Below, piece after piece: positions 53,489 through 64,000 of a DNA stretch of 64,000 bases (the first letter of the stretch is position 1; every line of letters begins with the position of its first letter). The stretch comes from Haemophilus parahaemolyticus (GTDB lineage: Bacteria; Pseudomonadota; Gammaproteobacteria; Enterobacterales; Pasteurellaceae), in assembly GCF_002015035.1 (NCBI RefSeq), contig NZ_MUXY01000001.1, positions 435,102 through 499,101 of the forward strand, written 5' to 3'. The notes below the pieces were generated by a model. The model was given only the letters and a program-made list of their open reading frames with translations, had not been told where the DNA came from and ran no database searches. The translations under genes and the position numbers were made by a program.

Positions 53489-56430
53489 TCACCCAAACAT
53501 TCTGCTCAAAAACTCTGCTTCAATCGACCGCACTTTAAGCGTTTTCACGCTATCATCGCTGTCAGTGAAAACGGTTGGCACATTATGGTCGCCGTTGATG
53601 TAAACCACCTCAAATTCGCTATCTTGTGGGTTAATATCTCGGCTGTCCAAATAACGATTGAGCTTGTCGTAATCATATTTTTCACAATCACGCCAAATCA
53701 CTAACGTTTTTTCACCGCTTGTATTTATGCCTTGCACCATGACTAAGCCATTTTCACGTTTATCGTTGATTTCGCTTACTCGCAAGCCAATCAAATAGTT
53801 AAAGGTTTCCACCAAATCAATGGTTTTCGCTTCATACGCCCCTGCGGATGTGGTGGCGATGTTGAGTTGATAGTCAAACGGTTTGGTAAAATGTTGCGTG
53901 TTAAGCAGTGAATCACGACTTTCTACGTCTAGCATATAGTACAATAAATAGTCGTTTTGTACCGTCTCCGATAACCCCATATCCGCCAAATCTTGTATTG
54001 GTTTACGCAATTCCAAATTGTTGAGCGTATCTTCGTAGCTTTCCAGTTTTAGCACTTTGACGATTTGTGACACACCACCAAATACCCCATTGTCTGCTTG
54101 CGGTTTGCCGTCTTTCCACTCTTTAGCAAAAATCACTTTTTGCACGCGTGGTTTAAGTACGCTGTCAAAATACTCACCTTGTTCTACCAAGATATATTTG
54201 CGGTTGCCTTTGTCTTCTCGGTTAAGATTGATCACTGCATGGGCGGTTGTGCCAGAGCCTGCGAAGAAATCAAGCACAATTCCTGTATTTTCTGATGAAA
54301 TAGAACGAATATTATCAATTACAGTAAATGGAGATTTAGGATAGGAAAACAGCTCTCTTACTCCAATAGTATTATCTAAAATTTTAGTTCCATAATCGCT
54401 AGCTGAATATTTAGAGTCATACCAAATGCTTTGAACCATTTTCCCTGACAGACCACCTTTAAATTTAAAATAAACTTGATAACCATTTGAAGTTTCGTTT
54501 ACCCAAATATCACCAGAGTTAAACATATCATCAATAACATCTTTTGATCGTCTCCAAATACGCTCTTGTCCACTATTATCTATTGGTAAAATTTGAATAT
54601 CTAAAATTTCTTTTGTTGATACCTTCTTTGTTTTAGGGCAAAAATAGATAGGATAAAAACGATCGTAATAGCTACCATCTGATTTTTTAGCATCACTATC
54701 AACGCCTTGCTTTCTTAAATTAACTGGCAAATACCATTCTCCATTTTCATCTTTCTTATAATTATGTGTTTTATCTTCTGGGTTTTCTGGAAGTTTTTGA
54801 ATTATTGATAATTCACTTTTTCCATAAAAAATAGAATATTCATGAACTAAGCTAACTTTTCTTGTAGTCATTCTTCCTTTTGGATTTATTCTTACCGCAA
54901 CAATACCTAATTGATTATCTTGTCCATATATAGTGTTCATACACTCAACTAGTTTTGTTACTTCGTAGTCATCAATCGCAACAGAAATAATCCCATTATT
55001 TGATTGTAACTTATGACATAATTCCAATCGGCTATGAATCAAACTCAACCAACTAGAATGCTTATATCCATTTTTATAGATAATTTCTGATGCATTAGTG
55101 TTATACGGCGGATCAATATAAATACATTTCACCTGTTCTTTATATCTTTCTTGCAATAAATTCAGGGCTTGAAAATTATCGGAATGAATGAGTAATCCGT
55201 TAGTTTTATCATCCAAATGTTCTATTTCTCTCAATACATCAGCTTGGAATTTCGGCTCAAACAAGGACGTATCCACCACCAAATACGGATAGTTTTTGCA
55301 AAGTTCTGCCGTATTGAGATCGCTTGTATTCACATGAAACAAAGCTTGCCATTGCGCGGTTTGTTTTGGGTTATCTAATGCAGCCTGTATTTGAGCTTCA
55401 TTTAAATGATCGAGTGTAATCAAATAATAGCAGCCTGCCACAAATTTCTTTTTCAGCCACAATTTCTTTTGGAAATCTTCTAATTGAGCAAGAAAGGCGA
55501 TAATTTCTTTTGCTACCGTTTTTATCGTTTTAATCGTCTGGAGGTTTTGCTCAATATGTGAAAAATCAGTGCTGTCTTGAATATTGTCCAAGTTCATCAC
55601 TTCATTTTTGATATAAAAATCCAACTCTTGATTTAAAAATTTTCCGAGATTTTTGTGAATAAAATAATCGGCGGTATTTTTCGCGGTGTAGTCAGTGAGA
55701 TATTTTTCAAGCAGCGTACGATTTTTATTTTTCTCCGTTGGCATTGCGTTGAAAATACCTTGAAATTCATCGGAAATTGCAAAGTTTTGGATTTTTTCCA
55801 CCGCTTGCGTGATGTAATCCGATTGTTTTTCTTTTTTATTTACCGCTTTGTATTCAAAACGAAGAGTAAGTAAATCGCCTTGGATATCAAACGGTAAAAT
55901 ATCCGTTTGAATTTCATCTCCATTTTCATCCGTTTCGGTTTTAATTTGAGGTTCAATTAAGGCAAATACTCGAGCTTGTTCATTATCCTTGCGGTTATCT
56001 TTTGCAGTATCCGCTTCCACTAGGCGGAATTGTACTTTTTTGCCGTTTTCTAATGTGAAAGCATAATTACTGAAACTTTCGCCTGATTTGGTGTAGTACT
56101 GGTCTTTATTTGCCCAGTGCAACATCACTTCTTCGCCAGCATAGGGAATGGCGTAAGTGTCGCCTTTATAGCGGCGTTGGCTGATAAAATCGCCGTTGTC
56201 GTAATAGCGGGAAAAGAAGGTGAAAAGGTGGTTATAAACGGCAGTTTCTTGCTCGGTATTGCCCGCCAGTGCGGTTTGAATTTTTTGCGGAAGTGTGGTT
56301 TCTAGAAAAGAGGCAATCTCTGTTGCACGAGAATTGAGGATGCGATAGATCCCGAAATCTAATTCCGGTTGATTAATTTGAAAAATTTCCTTGAGTTTAG
56401 ATATAAGTTGTGCAAGGTGAGGTGAGGCAT
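53489..56430 (-). pseudogene. Adenine-specific methyltransferase (Mod-like), frameshifted at its 5' end
   Basis: Beta-class N6-adenine methyltransferase. Counting from the internal ATG at 56128 (879 residues), DPPYNT (motif IV) is near 338 and DFFAGSGTT (motif I) near 620, the order of type III Mod proteins. Coding similarity continues upstream for about 100 codons without any start codon. The only good start (ATG 56430, after AAAAGGA) is in another frame and stops after 23 codons. TCACC is tandemly duplicated at 56416-56425, and losing one unit would restore a start MPHLAQLISKL. So the gene is OFF or dead as sequenced. Confidence 0.78.
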
Positions 56431-56523
56431 ATTTTTGTCCTTTTAAAATCTATCTGTCAAGTTATTTCTGATGAAATTAGGTGTTTTTTCTTGTGAAATC
56501 AATAGGTTATATATCCATAAAAA

Positions 56524-56567
56524 AAGCGGTCTCATTTCGCAAAAATTTGCAAAATTAAACCGCTTGT
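56524..56567 (-). terminator. Terminator of the rimP-nusA-infB transcript from inverted uptake signals
   Basis: AAGCGGT (56524-56530) and ACCGCTTGT (56559-56567) flank an inner GCAAAAATTTGC (56539-56550). On the minus strand a run of seven T follows. It shows that infB and the R-M island are separate transcription units. Confidence 0.7.
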
Positions 56568-56643
56568 AGGGTATGTGAACCAAGAATTCACGCACGGAAA
56601 TTATTTAACTTACGTGCGTGGAATGTTATTCCACACACCCTAC
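56566..56643. repeat. Branched palindrome downstream of infB
   Basis: GTAGGGTATGTG (56566-56577) pairs with CACACACCCTAC (56632-56643) as a base stem. Inside are two hairpins: CACGCACG (56589-56596) / CGTGCGTG (56613-56620), and GAAT-GTT-ATTC (56621-56631). The whole can fold as a three-way junction. It ends four bases before the infB stop codon. Confidence 0.7.
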
Positions 56644-56646
56644 CGA

Positions 56647-59199
56647 TTAAATCGAACGTTTAACCTCAACCACTTCGAATACCTCGATTTGGTCGCCAAC
56701 TTTTACATCGTTGTAGTTTTTCACGCCGATACCACATTCCATACCGTTACGAACTTCAGACACATCGTCTTTGAAACGGCGGAGCGATTCTAACTCACCT
56801 TCAAAAATAACCACGTTGTCACGCAATACGCGGATTGGGTTGTTACGTTTCACCACACCTTCGGTTACCATACAACCAGCGATTGCACCGAATTTCGGAT
56901 GACGGAACACATCACGTACTTCAGCCAAGCCGATGATTTCTTGTTTGAATTCAGGTTGAAGCATACCACTCATCGCTGCTTTGATTTCGTTTAACAATTC
57001 GTAAATGATTGAGTAGTAACGTAAATCGATATTTTCGTTTTCAATCACACGACGTGCTGTTGCATCTGCACGCACGTTAAAGCCGACGATAATTGCATTT
57101 GATGCTGCCGCTAAAGTGGCGTCTGTTTCGGTAATACCACCTACACCTGACCCCACTACTTTCACGCGAACCTCTTCGGTTGAAAGCTCATTTAATGCTT
57201 GAACAATCGCTTCTACCGAGCCTTGTACGTCTGCTTTCACAATCACGTTCAATTCAGACACATCGCCTTCAGTCATATTACTAAACATATTTTCAAGTTT
57301 CGCTTTTTGCTGACGAGCCAATTTCACTTCACGGAATTTACCTTGACGGTATAACGCGACTTCACGTGCTTTTTTCTCATCACGCACTACGGTTGCTTCA
57401 TCACCCGCAGCTGGTACGCCTGAAAGACCTAATACTTCCACTGGTAATGAAGGACCAGCTTCGTCCACTTCTTTGCCATTTTCATCACGCATTGCACGTA
57501 CACGACCATATTCAAAACCGCAAAGTACGATGTCACCTTTGTGTAAGGTACCCGATTGAACCAAGATGGTTGCCACAGGACCGCGACCTTTGTCTAAGTA
57601 AGATTCGATCACCACACCGCTTGCCATACCGTCTTTCACGGCAGTTAATTCAAGCACTTCAGATTGCAATACGATAGCGTCTAATAATTCATCAATACCT
57701 GTTCCTTTTTTTGCAGAAACTGGTACGAATTGCACATCGCCACCGAATTTTTCAGAAATTACTTCATATTGGAGTAATTCTTGTTCTACGCGGTCTGGGT
57801 TTGCTTCTGGTTTATCAATTTTGTTCACCGCAACCACTAAAGGTGCACCCGCCGCTTTCGCGTGTTGGATCGCTTCGATAGTTTGTGGCATCACGCCATC
57901 GTCTGCTGCAACTACAAGCACCACGATATCTGTTGCTTTCGCACCACGTGCACGCATTGAGGTAAACGCTGCGTGTCCTGGAGTATCTAAGAAGGTAATC
58001 ATCTTACCGTCGTTGGTTTCGACGTGGTATGCACCGATGTGCTGAGTAATACCGCCCGCTTCACCTGCTGCCACTTTCGCTTTACGGATGTAGTCAAGTA
58101 GTGATGTTTTACCGTGGTCTACGTGTCCCATAATGGTAACCACTGGTGCTCGAGTCACTAACTCAGCATCGGTATCGCGATCGCTCATTACCGATTCTTC
58201 TAATTCATTTTCTTTGCGAAGAATCACTTTGTGCCCCATTTCTTCCGCTACTAATTGTGCGGTTTCTTGGTCGATCACTTGGTTAATGGTTACCATCTCA
58301 CCCATTTTCATCAGAGTTTTGATGATTTCTGTTGCTTTCACTGCCATTTTATTCGCAAGTTCTGCAACGGTAATAGTTTCGCCGATCACAACATCCGCTT
58401 TCATCACTTGAGCAGGTTTAGTAAAGGCTTGTTGCAATGCGGCACCTTTTTTGCCTTTCCCTTTACCTTTTTGATCACGTTGGTTACGGCGATCTGCACT
58501 GCGTTCGTTTTTGTCGTCTTCACGGCCTTTTTTCGCTTTCACTACGCCATTCTTACCACCACGACGATTACCACCTTCACTACGGCGGTCGTTATCACGC
58601 TCTGCATCACGCGCATAGCTTGAAGTAAAGCGTTCATCTTCGAAGTCTTCGTTATTGTTATCTCCCGCTTCTTCACGTTCAATTTCTGCTAAACGGCGTG
58701 CGTTTTCTGCCGCACGTTTTGCATCCATTTCTGCTTTTTGACGAGCTAACTCTTCTTGCTTACGACGAAGCTCAGCTTCTTCCTTTTTCTTCGCTTCTTT
58801 TCCAGGATCAACCGCTTTCTCTTGTTTTGGTGTTTCCACTTTTGGTTGAGCTGGTTTTGCCACTTTATTTGGCATTACAGGTGCAGCAGGTTTTTTCGCA
58901 GCTCTAGCTTCTTCGGCTTTTTTCGCCTCCTCGGCTGCTTTTGCATCGGCTTCAGCTTTCGCTTTTTCCTCTGCCTCACGAGCTGCTTTCTCTGCTGCTT
59001 CTTTTTCTTTTGCTGCTTTTTCTAAAGCTAATTTAGCTTCTTGCTCTGCTTTCTCTTTTAGTGCTTTCGCATCAATAGGTGCTTTTTTCTCTTTTACTTC
59101 AACGGCTTTAGTTTTACCGCCTGTAGTCGTCGCATTTGCTTTACTCGTTTTACGAGCACCGCCTAATGAAAGCGTTTTTTTCTCAGTTTTTTCTGTCAT
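56647..59199 (-). CDS. infB: Translation initiation factor IF-2
   Basis: GTPase that delivers initiator fMet-tRNA to the ribosome. It is 850 residues. The N-terminal 270 residues are a highly charged Lys/Ala/Glu linker region. Then comes the IF2N-like domain (about 275-340), and the G domain with GHVDHGKTS (about 357-365), DTPGHAAF and NKID. C-terminal domains II-IV, including the fMet-tRNA-binding end ([18 protein letters not shown]), close the protein. It is 21 bases after nusA. In this genome it is followed by the R-M island rather than rbfA. Confidence 0.97.
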   Translation of the reverse strand: MTEKTEKKTLSLGGARKTSKANATTTGGKTKAVEVKEKKAPIDAKALKEKAEQEAKLALEKAAKEKEAAEKAAREAEEKAKAEADAKAAEEAKKAEEARAAKKPAAPVMPNKVAKPAQPKVETPKQEKAVDPGKEAKKKEEAELRRKQEELARQKAEMDAKRAAENARRLAEIEREEAGDNNNEDFEDERFTSSYARDAERDNDRRSEGGNRRGGKNGVVKAKKGREDDKNERSADRRNQRDQKGKGKGKKGAALQQAFTKPAQVMKADVVIGETITVAELANKMAVKATEIIKTLMKMGEMVTINQVIDQETAQLVAEEMGHKVILRKENELEESVMSDRDTDAELVTRAPVVTIMGHVDHGKTSLLDYIRKAKVAAGEAGGITQHIGAYHVETNDGKMITFLDTPGHAAFTSMRARGAKATDIVVLVVAADDGVMPQTIEAIQHAKAAGAPLVVAVNKIDKPEANPDRVEQELLQYEVISEKFGGDVQFVPVSAKKGTGIDELLDAIVLQSEVLELTAVKDGMASGVVIESYLDKGRGPVATILVQSGTLHKGDIVLCGFEYGRVRAMRDENGKEVDEAGPSLPVEVLGLSGVPAAGDEATVVRDEKKAREVALYRQGKFREVKLARQQKAKLENMFSNMTEGDVSELNVIVKADVQGSVEAIVQALNELSTEEVRVKVVGSGVGGITETDATLAAASNAIIVGFNVRADATARRVIENENIDLRYYSIIYELLNEIKAAMSGMLQPEFKQEIIGLAEVRDVFRHPKFGAIAGCMVTEGVVKRNNPIRVLRDNVVIFEGELESLRRFKDDVSEVRNGMECGIGVKNYNDVKVGDQIEVFEVVEVKRSI

Positions 59200-59220
59200 T
59201 ATAAATTCCTCGCAATGTGA

Positions 59221-60717
59221 TTAGCTAAACCAACAAATTTGACGAGCAGCCATAATCAATTCGCCTGCTTTCTCTTCAGATAATTCTTCAATATCTGCTA
59301 ATTCGTCTGTGCCTTGTTCAGCTAATTCTTCAAGGTTGGTAATGCCTTTTTCTGCTAATCTGAATGCGATATGGCGTTCCATACCATCAAGGTTTAATAA
59401 TTTCTCATCGATTTGAGCTTGTTTTAAAGCGGCTTCTTCTTCAAGGGCTTTCTTAGTGATTGCATTTTTCGCACGAGCTTGTAACTCTTCGACTAAGTCT
59501 TCATCTTCCAAGCCATCAATTGCTGTTAAGGCATCAACTGGCACATAGGCAATCGCTTCTAAAGAAGTAAAGCCTTCATCAATTAACACTTGTGCGAATT
59601 CATCATCAATTTCTAATGCAGAAGTTAAAAGGTTAATTACTTTACCATCTTCTTCTTGTGCTTTCTTATCAAGCTCTTCAACCGTCATTACGTTTAATGT
59701 CCAGCCTGTTAATTGGGTCGCTAAGCGTACGTTTTGACCATTACGACCAATCGCCTGTGCCAAGTTCTTCGCTTCAACCGCAATGTCCATAGAATGAGTT
59801 TCATCATTAATTGTGATTGAGCTCACATCTGCTGGCGCCATTGCATTGATCACGAATTGTGCTGGATTATCATCCCAAAGCACAATATCCACACGCTCAC
59901 CGCCAAGCTCATTGCTGATTGCTTGAACGCGTGAACCGTGCATACCTACGCAAGCACCAACTGGGTCGATACGTTTATCATGTGATTTCACGGCAATTTT
60001 CGCACGTGAACCAGGATCACGTGCAGCACCTTTAATTTCGATGACTTGTTCACCAATTTCTGGCACTTCCAGTTTGAATAACTCTTCTAACATCACAGAT
60101 TTTGAACGTGTCATAAAGATTTGAGGGCCTTTAGATTCAGGTTTAATTGCATATAACACGCCACGTACACGGTCGCCTGGTCGGAAGTTTTCACGCGGAA
60201 GCATATCTTCACGCACAATTACCGCTTCGCCTTTAATATCTTCGGTTTTACCTTGAAGCTCAAGGAATATGTTATCGCGAGTCACTTTCTTCACGGTTGC
60301 ACTGATGATTTTGCCTTCATCTGGGCGAAACTCATCAATGATTTTGCTCTTCTCTGCTTCGCGGATTTTCGTTTTTACCACTTGACCGAAGGTTTGAATT
60401 GCCACGCGACCGAATTCAATAGATTCCACTTCATCTTCAACCGCATCGCCTAATTGGATTTCAGGATTGTCGAATTGTGCTGCTTCTAAGCTAATTTCAC
60501 GTGTCATATTGTGCACTTCTTCTACCACTAACCAACGACGAAAAGTTTGGAATGCACCTGTTTTACGATCAACCACCACACGCACATCAATATCTAAATC
60601 GCTACCTTTTTTCGTTGCAATAGTTAAAGCGGTTTCCAAAGCTTCGAAAATCGCTTCTTTTGGTAATTGTTTCTCGTTTGATACCGCTTCAGCGGCTAAA
60701 AGAATCTCTTTACTCAT
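59221..60717 (-). CDS. nusA: Transcription termination/antitermination factor NusA
   Basis: RNA-polymerase-binding elongation factor. It is 498 residues. In order: N-terminal polymerase-binding domain (1-130), S1 domain (about 135-200), KH1 and KH2 (about 230-345; [15 protein letters not shown] and [15 protein letters not shown]), and two C-terminal acidic repeats (about 365-495). The rimP-nusA-infB order is universal in the class. The gap from rimP is 30 bases. Confidence 0.97.
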   Translation of the reverse strand: MSKEILLAAEAVSNEKQLPKEAIFEALETALTIATKKGSDLDIDVRVVVDRKTGAFQTFRRWLVVEEVHNMTREISLEAAQFDNPEIQLGDAVEDEVESIEFGRVAIQTFGQVVKTKIREAEKSKIIDEFRPDEGKIISATVKKVTRDNIFLELQGKTEDIKGEAVIVREDMLPRENFRPGDRVRGVLYAIKPESKGPQIFMTRSKSVMLEELFKLEVPEIGEQVIEIKGAARDPGSRAKIAVKSHDKRIDPVGACVGMHGSRVQAISNELGGERVDIVLWDDNPAQFVINAMAPADVSSITINDETHSMDIAVEAKNLAQAIGRNGQNVRLATQLTGWTLNVMTVEELDKKAQEEDGKVINLLTSALEIDDEFAQVLIDEGFTSLEAIAYVPVDALTAIDGLEDEDLVEELQARAKNAITKKALEEEAALKQAQIDEKLLNLDGMERHIAFRLAEKGITNLEELAEQGTDELADIEELSEEKAGELIMAARQICWFS

Positions 60718-60747
60718 TGGATTTCTCTTTCAGTTATCAATAATGGG

Positions 60748-61209
60748 TTAAAAATCAAATACGGGCACTAAATTTGCCTTTTGAATATTGCCAAATGCGA
60801 ACTGACGTGGCTCATTATCTACAATTAAGGTAATTAAATCACCTTCAACGCTCTCTAATTTGCCTTGCCATTTACGACGGTCAAACATTGGAATGCGTAA
60901 ATGAATCACTACATCACGCCCTACAAAACGCTCATAATGAGCTAATGTGAATAATGGACGATCTAAACCAGGCGAAGATACTTCAAGGTTATATTTGTCT
61001 GTAATAGGATCTTCAACATCTAAAATCGCACTCACTTGGCGGCTAACATCGCTACAATCATCAATTGTTACGCCACCTTCTTTATCAATAAATAAACGGA
61101 CGGTTAAATAACGTCCTGCACGTTGGCATTCAATGCCCACTAACTCACAGCCCATAGATTCGATGGTGTCCATAGTTAGCTCTTCTAATTTCTGCTCTAA
61201 AGTAGCCAA
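60748..61209 (-). CDS. rimP: Ribosome maturation factor RimP
   Basis: Needed for 30S subunit assembly. It is 153 residues. [24 protein letters not shown] and the conserved [12 protein letters not shown] (about 78-89) are diagnostic. It is the first protein gene of rimP-nusA-infB, downstream of an initiator tRNA and an attenuator-like hairpin. Confidence 0.95.
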   Translation of the reverse strand: MATLEQKLEELTMDTIESMGCELVGIECQRAGRYLTVRLFIDKEGGVTIDDCSDVSRQVSAILDVEDPITDKYNLEVSSPGLDRPLFTLAHYERFVGRDVVIHLRIPMFDRRKWQGKLESVEGDLITLIVDNEPRQFAFGNIQKANLVPVFDF

Positions 61210-61231
61210 AGGTTTTCTCCAGATGTAAAAA

Positions 61232-61250
61232 AAGGGCTTAACCAGCCCTT
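61232..61250 (-). terminator. Terminator/attenuator between initiator tRNA and rimP
   Basis: AAGGGCT (61232-61238) and AGCCCTT (61244-61250) form a stem. On the minus strand it is followed by TTTTTTT. It would separate tRNA from rimP transcription while allowing some read-through. Confidence 0.7.
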
Positions 61251-61402
61251 ATGATACGAATAAATTGTATCCGCCACCTATATTCTTTGAAATGCAAGCA
61301 ATACAAGCGGTTTGTTTTATGTAATATTTCGCAAATAAATAGATTGTAAATATACATAAAACAAAGCTCACAAACCTTATCAGGAATGTGAGCCGATAAA
61401 AC

Positions 61403-61479
<77 letters not shown>

Positions 61480-61492
61480 TCTGATGAGGCGT

Positions 61493-61520
61493 ATTATAGA
61501 CCTTTGACGGGAGATGTCAA
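61493..61520 (-). promoter_or_regulatory. Promoter of the initiator tRNA-rimP-nusA-infB unit
   Basis: On the minus strand TTGACA (61520-61515) and TATAAT (61498-61493), both perfect hexamers, are spaced by 16 bases, just upstream of the tRNA. It is a strong constitutive-type promoter. Confidence 0.85.
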
Positions 61521-61608
61521 ATGGTTTTTGAAAATTATCTGCACCTTTAATTCATAACAAATAAAGTGTAAAATGCATAAGATTAACAGTATATGGTATA
61601 TGTACTAT

Positions 61609-61682
61609 CGTAGGGGAGGGGTTTATCCCCTCCCGATGAAAATTATTATTGCTTTTGGGTGCGGATAAACCTCATCCCTACG
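61609..61682. repeat. Palindromic intergenic repeat, family B, second copy
   Basis: Left arm CGTAGGGGAGGGGTTTATCC and right arm GCGGATAAACC...ATCCCTACG are imperfect inverted repeats around an AT-rich centre. It is related to 11303-11371 and lies in the leader of glnS. Confidence 0.65.
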
Positions 61683-61726
61683 TTAATTATAATTCCCCTT
61701 TTAATAAGATAAAAACAGAGAGAACT

Positions 61727-63397
61727 ATGAGCGAAGAAATTTTAACGCAAGAAAATGATGTTCGTGCGAATTTTATTACCCATATTATTGATGAAGATTT
61801 AGCATCGGGTAAACACACTAGCGTTCACACCCGTTTCCCGCCTGAGCCAAATGGCTATTTACATATTGGTCACGCCAAATCAATCTGCTTAAACTTCGGT
61901 ATTGCCGAAGATTACAAAGGTTTATGTAACTTACGTTTTGACGACACCAACCCAGTAAAAGAAGATGTGGAATATGTTGATTCTATTAAAGCTGACGTTG
62001 AATGGTTAGGCTTTAAATGGGAAGGTGAGCCGCGTTATGCCTCAGATTATTTTGACCAACTTTACGGCTATGCGATTGAGCTTATCAAAAAAGGCTTGGC
62101 ATATGTAGATGAGCTTTCACCAGAAGAAATGCGTGAATATCGCGGTACATTAACCGAAGCAGGTAAAAACAGCCCATATCGTGACCGCTCTGTGGAAGAG
62201 AACTTAACCTTATTCGAGAAAATGAAAAACGGTGAGTTTGAAGAAGGTAAAGCGAGCTTGCGTGCAAAAATTGATATGGCTTCGCCATTTATGGTAATGC
62301 GTGACCCTGTGTTATATCGCATTAAATTTGCCAGCCACCATCAAACAGGCGATAAATGGTGCATTTATCCGATGTACGATTTCACGCACTGTATTTCAGA
62401 TGCAATTGAGCGTATTACTCACTCATTATGTACATTAGAATTCCAAGACAACCGTCGTTTATATGACTGGGTGTTAGACAATATCAGTATTGAACGCCCA
62501 TTACCGCATCAGTACGAATTCTCACGTTTAAATTTAGAAGGTACTTTAACTTCTAAACGTAAATTATTGAAATTAGTAAACGACGGAATTGTAGATGGTT
62601 GGAACGATCCGCGTATGCCAACCATTTCTGGTTTACGCCGCCGCGGTTATACACCAGCATCTATTCGTGAATTCTGTCGTCGTATTGGTGTAACCAAACA
62701 AGATAACGTGGTGGAATACTCTGCCCTTGAAGCCTGCATTCGTGAAGATTTAAACGAAAATGCACCACGTGCAATGGCTGTAATTAATCCTGTTAAAGTA
62801 GTGATTGAAAACTTCGAAGGCGAAGAGTGGTTAAAAGCACCAAATCATCCAAACCGCGAAGAATTAGGCTCTCGCGAATTGCCTTTCACGAAGGAGCTTT
62901 ACATTGACGAGGCTGACTTCCGTGAAGAAGCAAACAAACAATACAAACGCTTAGTATTAGGTAAAGAAGTGCGTTTACGTAATGCTTATGTGATCAAAGC
63001 AGAACGAGTAGAAAAAGATGCAAGCGGTAAAATTACTACCATTTATTGCACATACGATCCTGAAACCTTGGGTAAAAACCCTGCAGACGGTCGTAAAGTG
63101 AAAGGTGTAATCCACTGGGTTTCTGCAATACACGCCAAACCTGCAGAATTCCGTTTATACGATCGCTTATTCACTGTACCGAATCCCGGTGCGGAAGAAG
63201 AGATCGAAAGCGTCTTAAACCCAAATTCTTTAGTAGTAAAACACGGTTTTGTTGAACCAAGTTTAGCAAACGCAAAAGCAGAACAAGGTTACCAATTCGA
63301 ACGCGAAGGCTACTACTGCTTAGATAGCAAAGATAGCCACCCAGAACATTTAATCTTCAACTTAACTGTAAGTTTAAAAGAGAGTGTAGCGTTTTAA
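61727..63397 (+). CDS. glnS: Glutaminyl-tRNA synthetase
   Basis: Charges tRNA-Gln. It is 556 residues from ATG 61727, chosen because it follows AGAGAGAA and gives the E. coli-like N-terminus; the longer open frame runs back into a family B repeat. Class I motifs are [15 protein letters not shown] (HIGH, about 34-48) and TSKRKL (KMSKS-equivalent, about 270). The C-terminal beta-barrel anticodon-binding region ends [16 protein letters not shown]. It is monocistronic. Confidence 0.96.
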   Translation: MSEEILTQENDVRANFITHIIDEDLASGKHTSVHTRFPPEPNGYLHIGHAKSICLNFGIAEDYKGLCNLRFDDTNPVKEDVEYVDSIKADVEWLGFKWEGEPRYASDYFDQLYGYAIELIKKGLAYVDELSPEEMREYRGTLTEAGKNSPYRDRSVEENLTLFEKMKNGEFEEGKASLRAKIDMASPFMVMRDPVLYRIKFASHHQTGDKWCIYPMYDFTHCISDAIERITHSLCTLEFQDNRRLYDWVLDNISIERPLPHQYEFSRLNLEGTLTSKRKLLKLVNDGIVDGWNDPRMPTISGLRRRGYTPASIREFCRRIGVTKQDNVVEYSALEACIREDLNENAPRAMAVINPVKVVIENFEGEEWLKAPNHPNREELGSRELPFTKELYIDEADFREEANKQYKRLVLGKEVRLRNAYVIKAERVEKDASGKITTIYCTYDPETLGKNPADGRKVKGVIHWVSAIHAKPAEFRLYDRLFTVPNPGAEEEIESVLNPNSLVVKHGFVEPSLANAKAEQGYQFEREGYYCLDSKDSHPEHLIFNLTVSLKESVAF

Positions 63398-63415
63398 TTA
63401 GACGATAAATTACAT

Positions 63416-63441
63416 AGGGCTAATCATATTAGCCCTTTTAT
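63416..63441 (+). terminator. Terminator after glnS
   Basis: AGGGCTAAT (63416-63424), CAT, ATTAGCCCT (63428-63436), then TTTATTTT. Confidence 0.85.
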
Positions 63442-63452
63442 TTTATATAGGA

Positions 63453-63605
63453 ATGCCCTACCCCGCCAAATGTCTTACAACAAATCAAGAAACACATATT
63501 GGACGCTATCTCGCTATAAAACAACCTGATGGAGCTTGGTTATTTAATGGAGTACAATCGGAATGTAGTAAAAAGTTGGGCGGGGATAACCCGTCCCTAC
63601 GCTAA
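63453..63605 (+). CDS. Short unrecognised ORF after glnS, possibly a gene remnant
   Basis: A 50-codon ORF with AGGA just before its ATG, containing ETHIGRYLAIKQPDGAWLFN. Its last ten codons are supplied by a family B half repeat, so the C-terminus is probably accidental. The protein-like middle suggests a truncated small gene. I do not recognise it. Confidence 0.3.
   Translation: MPYPAKCLTTNQETHIGRYLAIKQPDGAWLFNGVQSECSKKLGGDNPSLR
63578..63602. repeat. Family B repeat, half copy
   Basis: GGGCGGGGATAACCCGTCCC followed by TACG matches the GGATAAACC...CCTACG arm of the family B repeats, without its partner arm. Confidence 0.5.
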
Positions 63606-63607
63606 TA

Positions 63608-64000
63608 TCACACCACAGGTCTCTCCCGATAAAACAACAAACCCGGCAATGCCAATCCAAATACAATAGCCCCCAGAATAAATGTGGTATTCAAAAATGC
63701 ACTAATCGCATTTTCAAACCTAATTTCAGAGAAGCCGAAATGATGAAGCTGCACCATCCCAATCATTGCCTTATAGGCATATACTCCAGGAATCATCGGA
63801 ATAATTGCCGCAACAGTAAATGCTTTTGGATGTGCTAAATAACGGTGAGATAAATGCACACCAATAAAGCCAATCACGCAAGTAGCAAAAAAAGTAGCAA
63901 AGACAATAGGAATATGAATTTGCAGTAAACAACAATAACGCCGCTTGAACACACGCCCTTGTTACCGCCCGTTGATGTTCCTGTTCCATATTGAACCTCG
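63608..64000 (-). CDS. yjjB: YjjB-like threonine/serine exporter subunit, partial and probably frameshifted
   Basis: The frame 63608-63952 encodes 114 residues with YLAHPKAFTVAAIIPMIPGV and the C-terminal GLALPGLLFYRERPVV, close to the last two thirds of YjjB, with three hydrophobic segments. The family is about 155 residues. The frame opens only at a GTG, and an in-frame TAA lies four codons upstream (63962-63964), while an adjacent frame is open to the window edge. A frameshift near 63915 is likely, or the N-terminus is replaced. YjjB pairs with YjjP in a membrane exporter; yjjP is not visible. Confidence 0.65.

Noticed and set aside
47610..56430. DISARM or BREX locus
   Set aside because: SNF2 helicase plus methyltransferase is suggestive of DISARM, but there is no DrmA/DrmB/DrmC or Pgl/Brx protein; the Res nuclease makes a type III-like system the better reading.
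58133..59025. Several open frames on the + strand opposite infB
   Set aside because: They arise from the Lys/Ala/Glu-rich codon bias of the IF-2 N-terminus and encode low-complexity Phe/Leu/Cys-rich strings.
61649..61726. Upstream extension of glnS
   Set aside because: The first codons lie in a family B repeat; the family N-terminus begins at ATG 61727.

Overview
The window is a contiguous piece of a Pasteurellaceae chromosome. Gene content and order (lrp-ftsK, pheS-pheT-ihfA-nlpC, sspA-sspB, initiator tRNA-rimP-nusA-infB, rbfA-truB, ackA-pta) match that family. The many short ACAAGCGGT / ACCGCTTGT words are the DNA uptake signal of the Actinobacillus / Mannheimia / Glaesserella branch, not the AAGTGCGGT form of Haemophilus influenzae. 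I cannot name a species from sequence alone.

Layout. 1-16.7 kb is core: glnE (5' cut by the window), yacL, bioD, a ROK regulator, rnd, lrp, ftsK, a TrpR-type DAHP synthase gene, tsaB, a purE-ansA-purK operon behind a PurR box, sspAB and an nfsB-type nitroreductase. 16.7-23.5 kb is an accessory block. It holds a CAAT tetranucleotide repeat, a strong bidirectional terminator, an autoregulation-like palindrome, then a six-gene operon of a WYL regulator, three different dynamin-like GTPases, a membrane/coiled-coil protein and a YkgJ-type cysteine protein. A separately transcribed HEPN-like gene follows. 23.6-36.8 kb is core again: pheST, ihfA, nlpC, a candidate small RNA, nrdR, pepP, a PurR box with hpt, slt, aspC, tmcA and ybeY.

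At 36979-37006 lies a near-canonical dif site, so the replication terminus is probably here. A roughly 2.56 kb element is integrated at it. The element encodes only a filamentous-phage replication initiator, a small protein, a ssDNA-binding protein, a divergent small putative repressor and one unknown protein. It ends in a bulged hairpin built from two inverted dif-like arms, as in the Xer-recruiting attP of CTX-type phages. No coat or assembly genes are present, so it looks like a satellite inovirus (RS1/TLC-like). This element and the GTPase operon are my two strongest candidates for something undescribed.

39.7-47.5 kb is core (ackA-pta, dld, rbfA-truB-mltB). 47.6-56.4 kb is a restriction-modification island inserted between rbfA and infB, which are neighbours in many gammaproteobacteria. 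It has an intact type III-like Res helicase-nuclease, a beta-class adenine methyltransferase frameshifted at its first codons beside a 5-bp tandem duplication, and an SNF2 helicase gene broken by an internal deletion. 56.6-61.5 kb is infB-nusA-rimP-initiator tRNA on the minus strand. The window ends with glnS and a damaged or incomplete yjjB.

Several intergenic palindromic repeat families are scattered through the window, and many terminators are made from inverted pairs of uptake signals.
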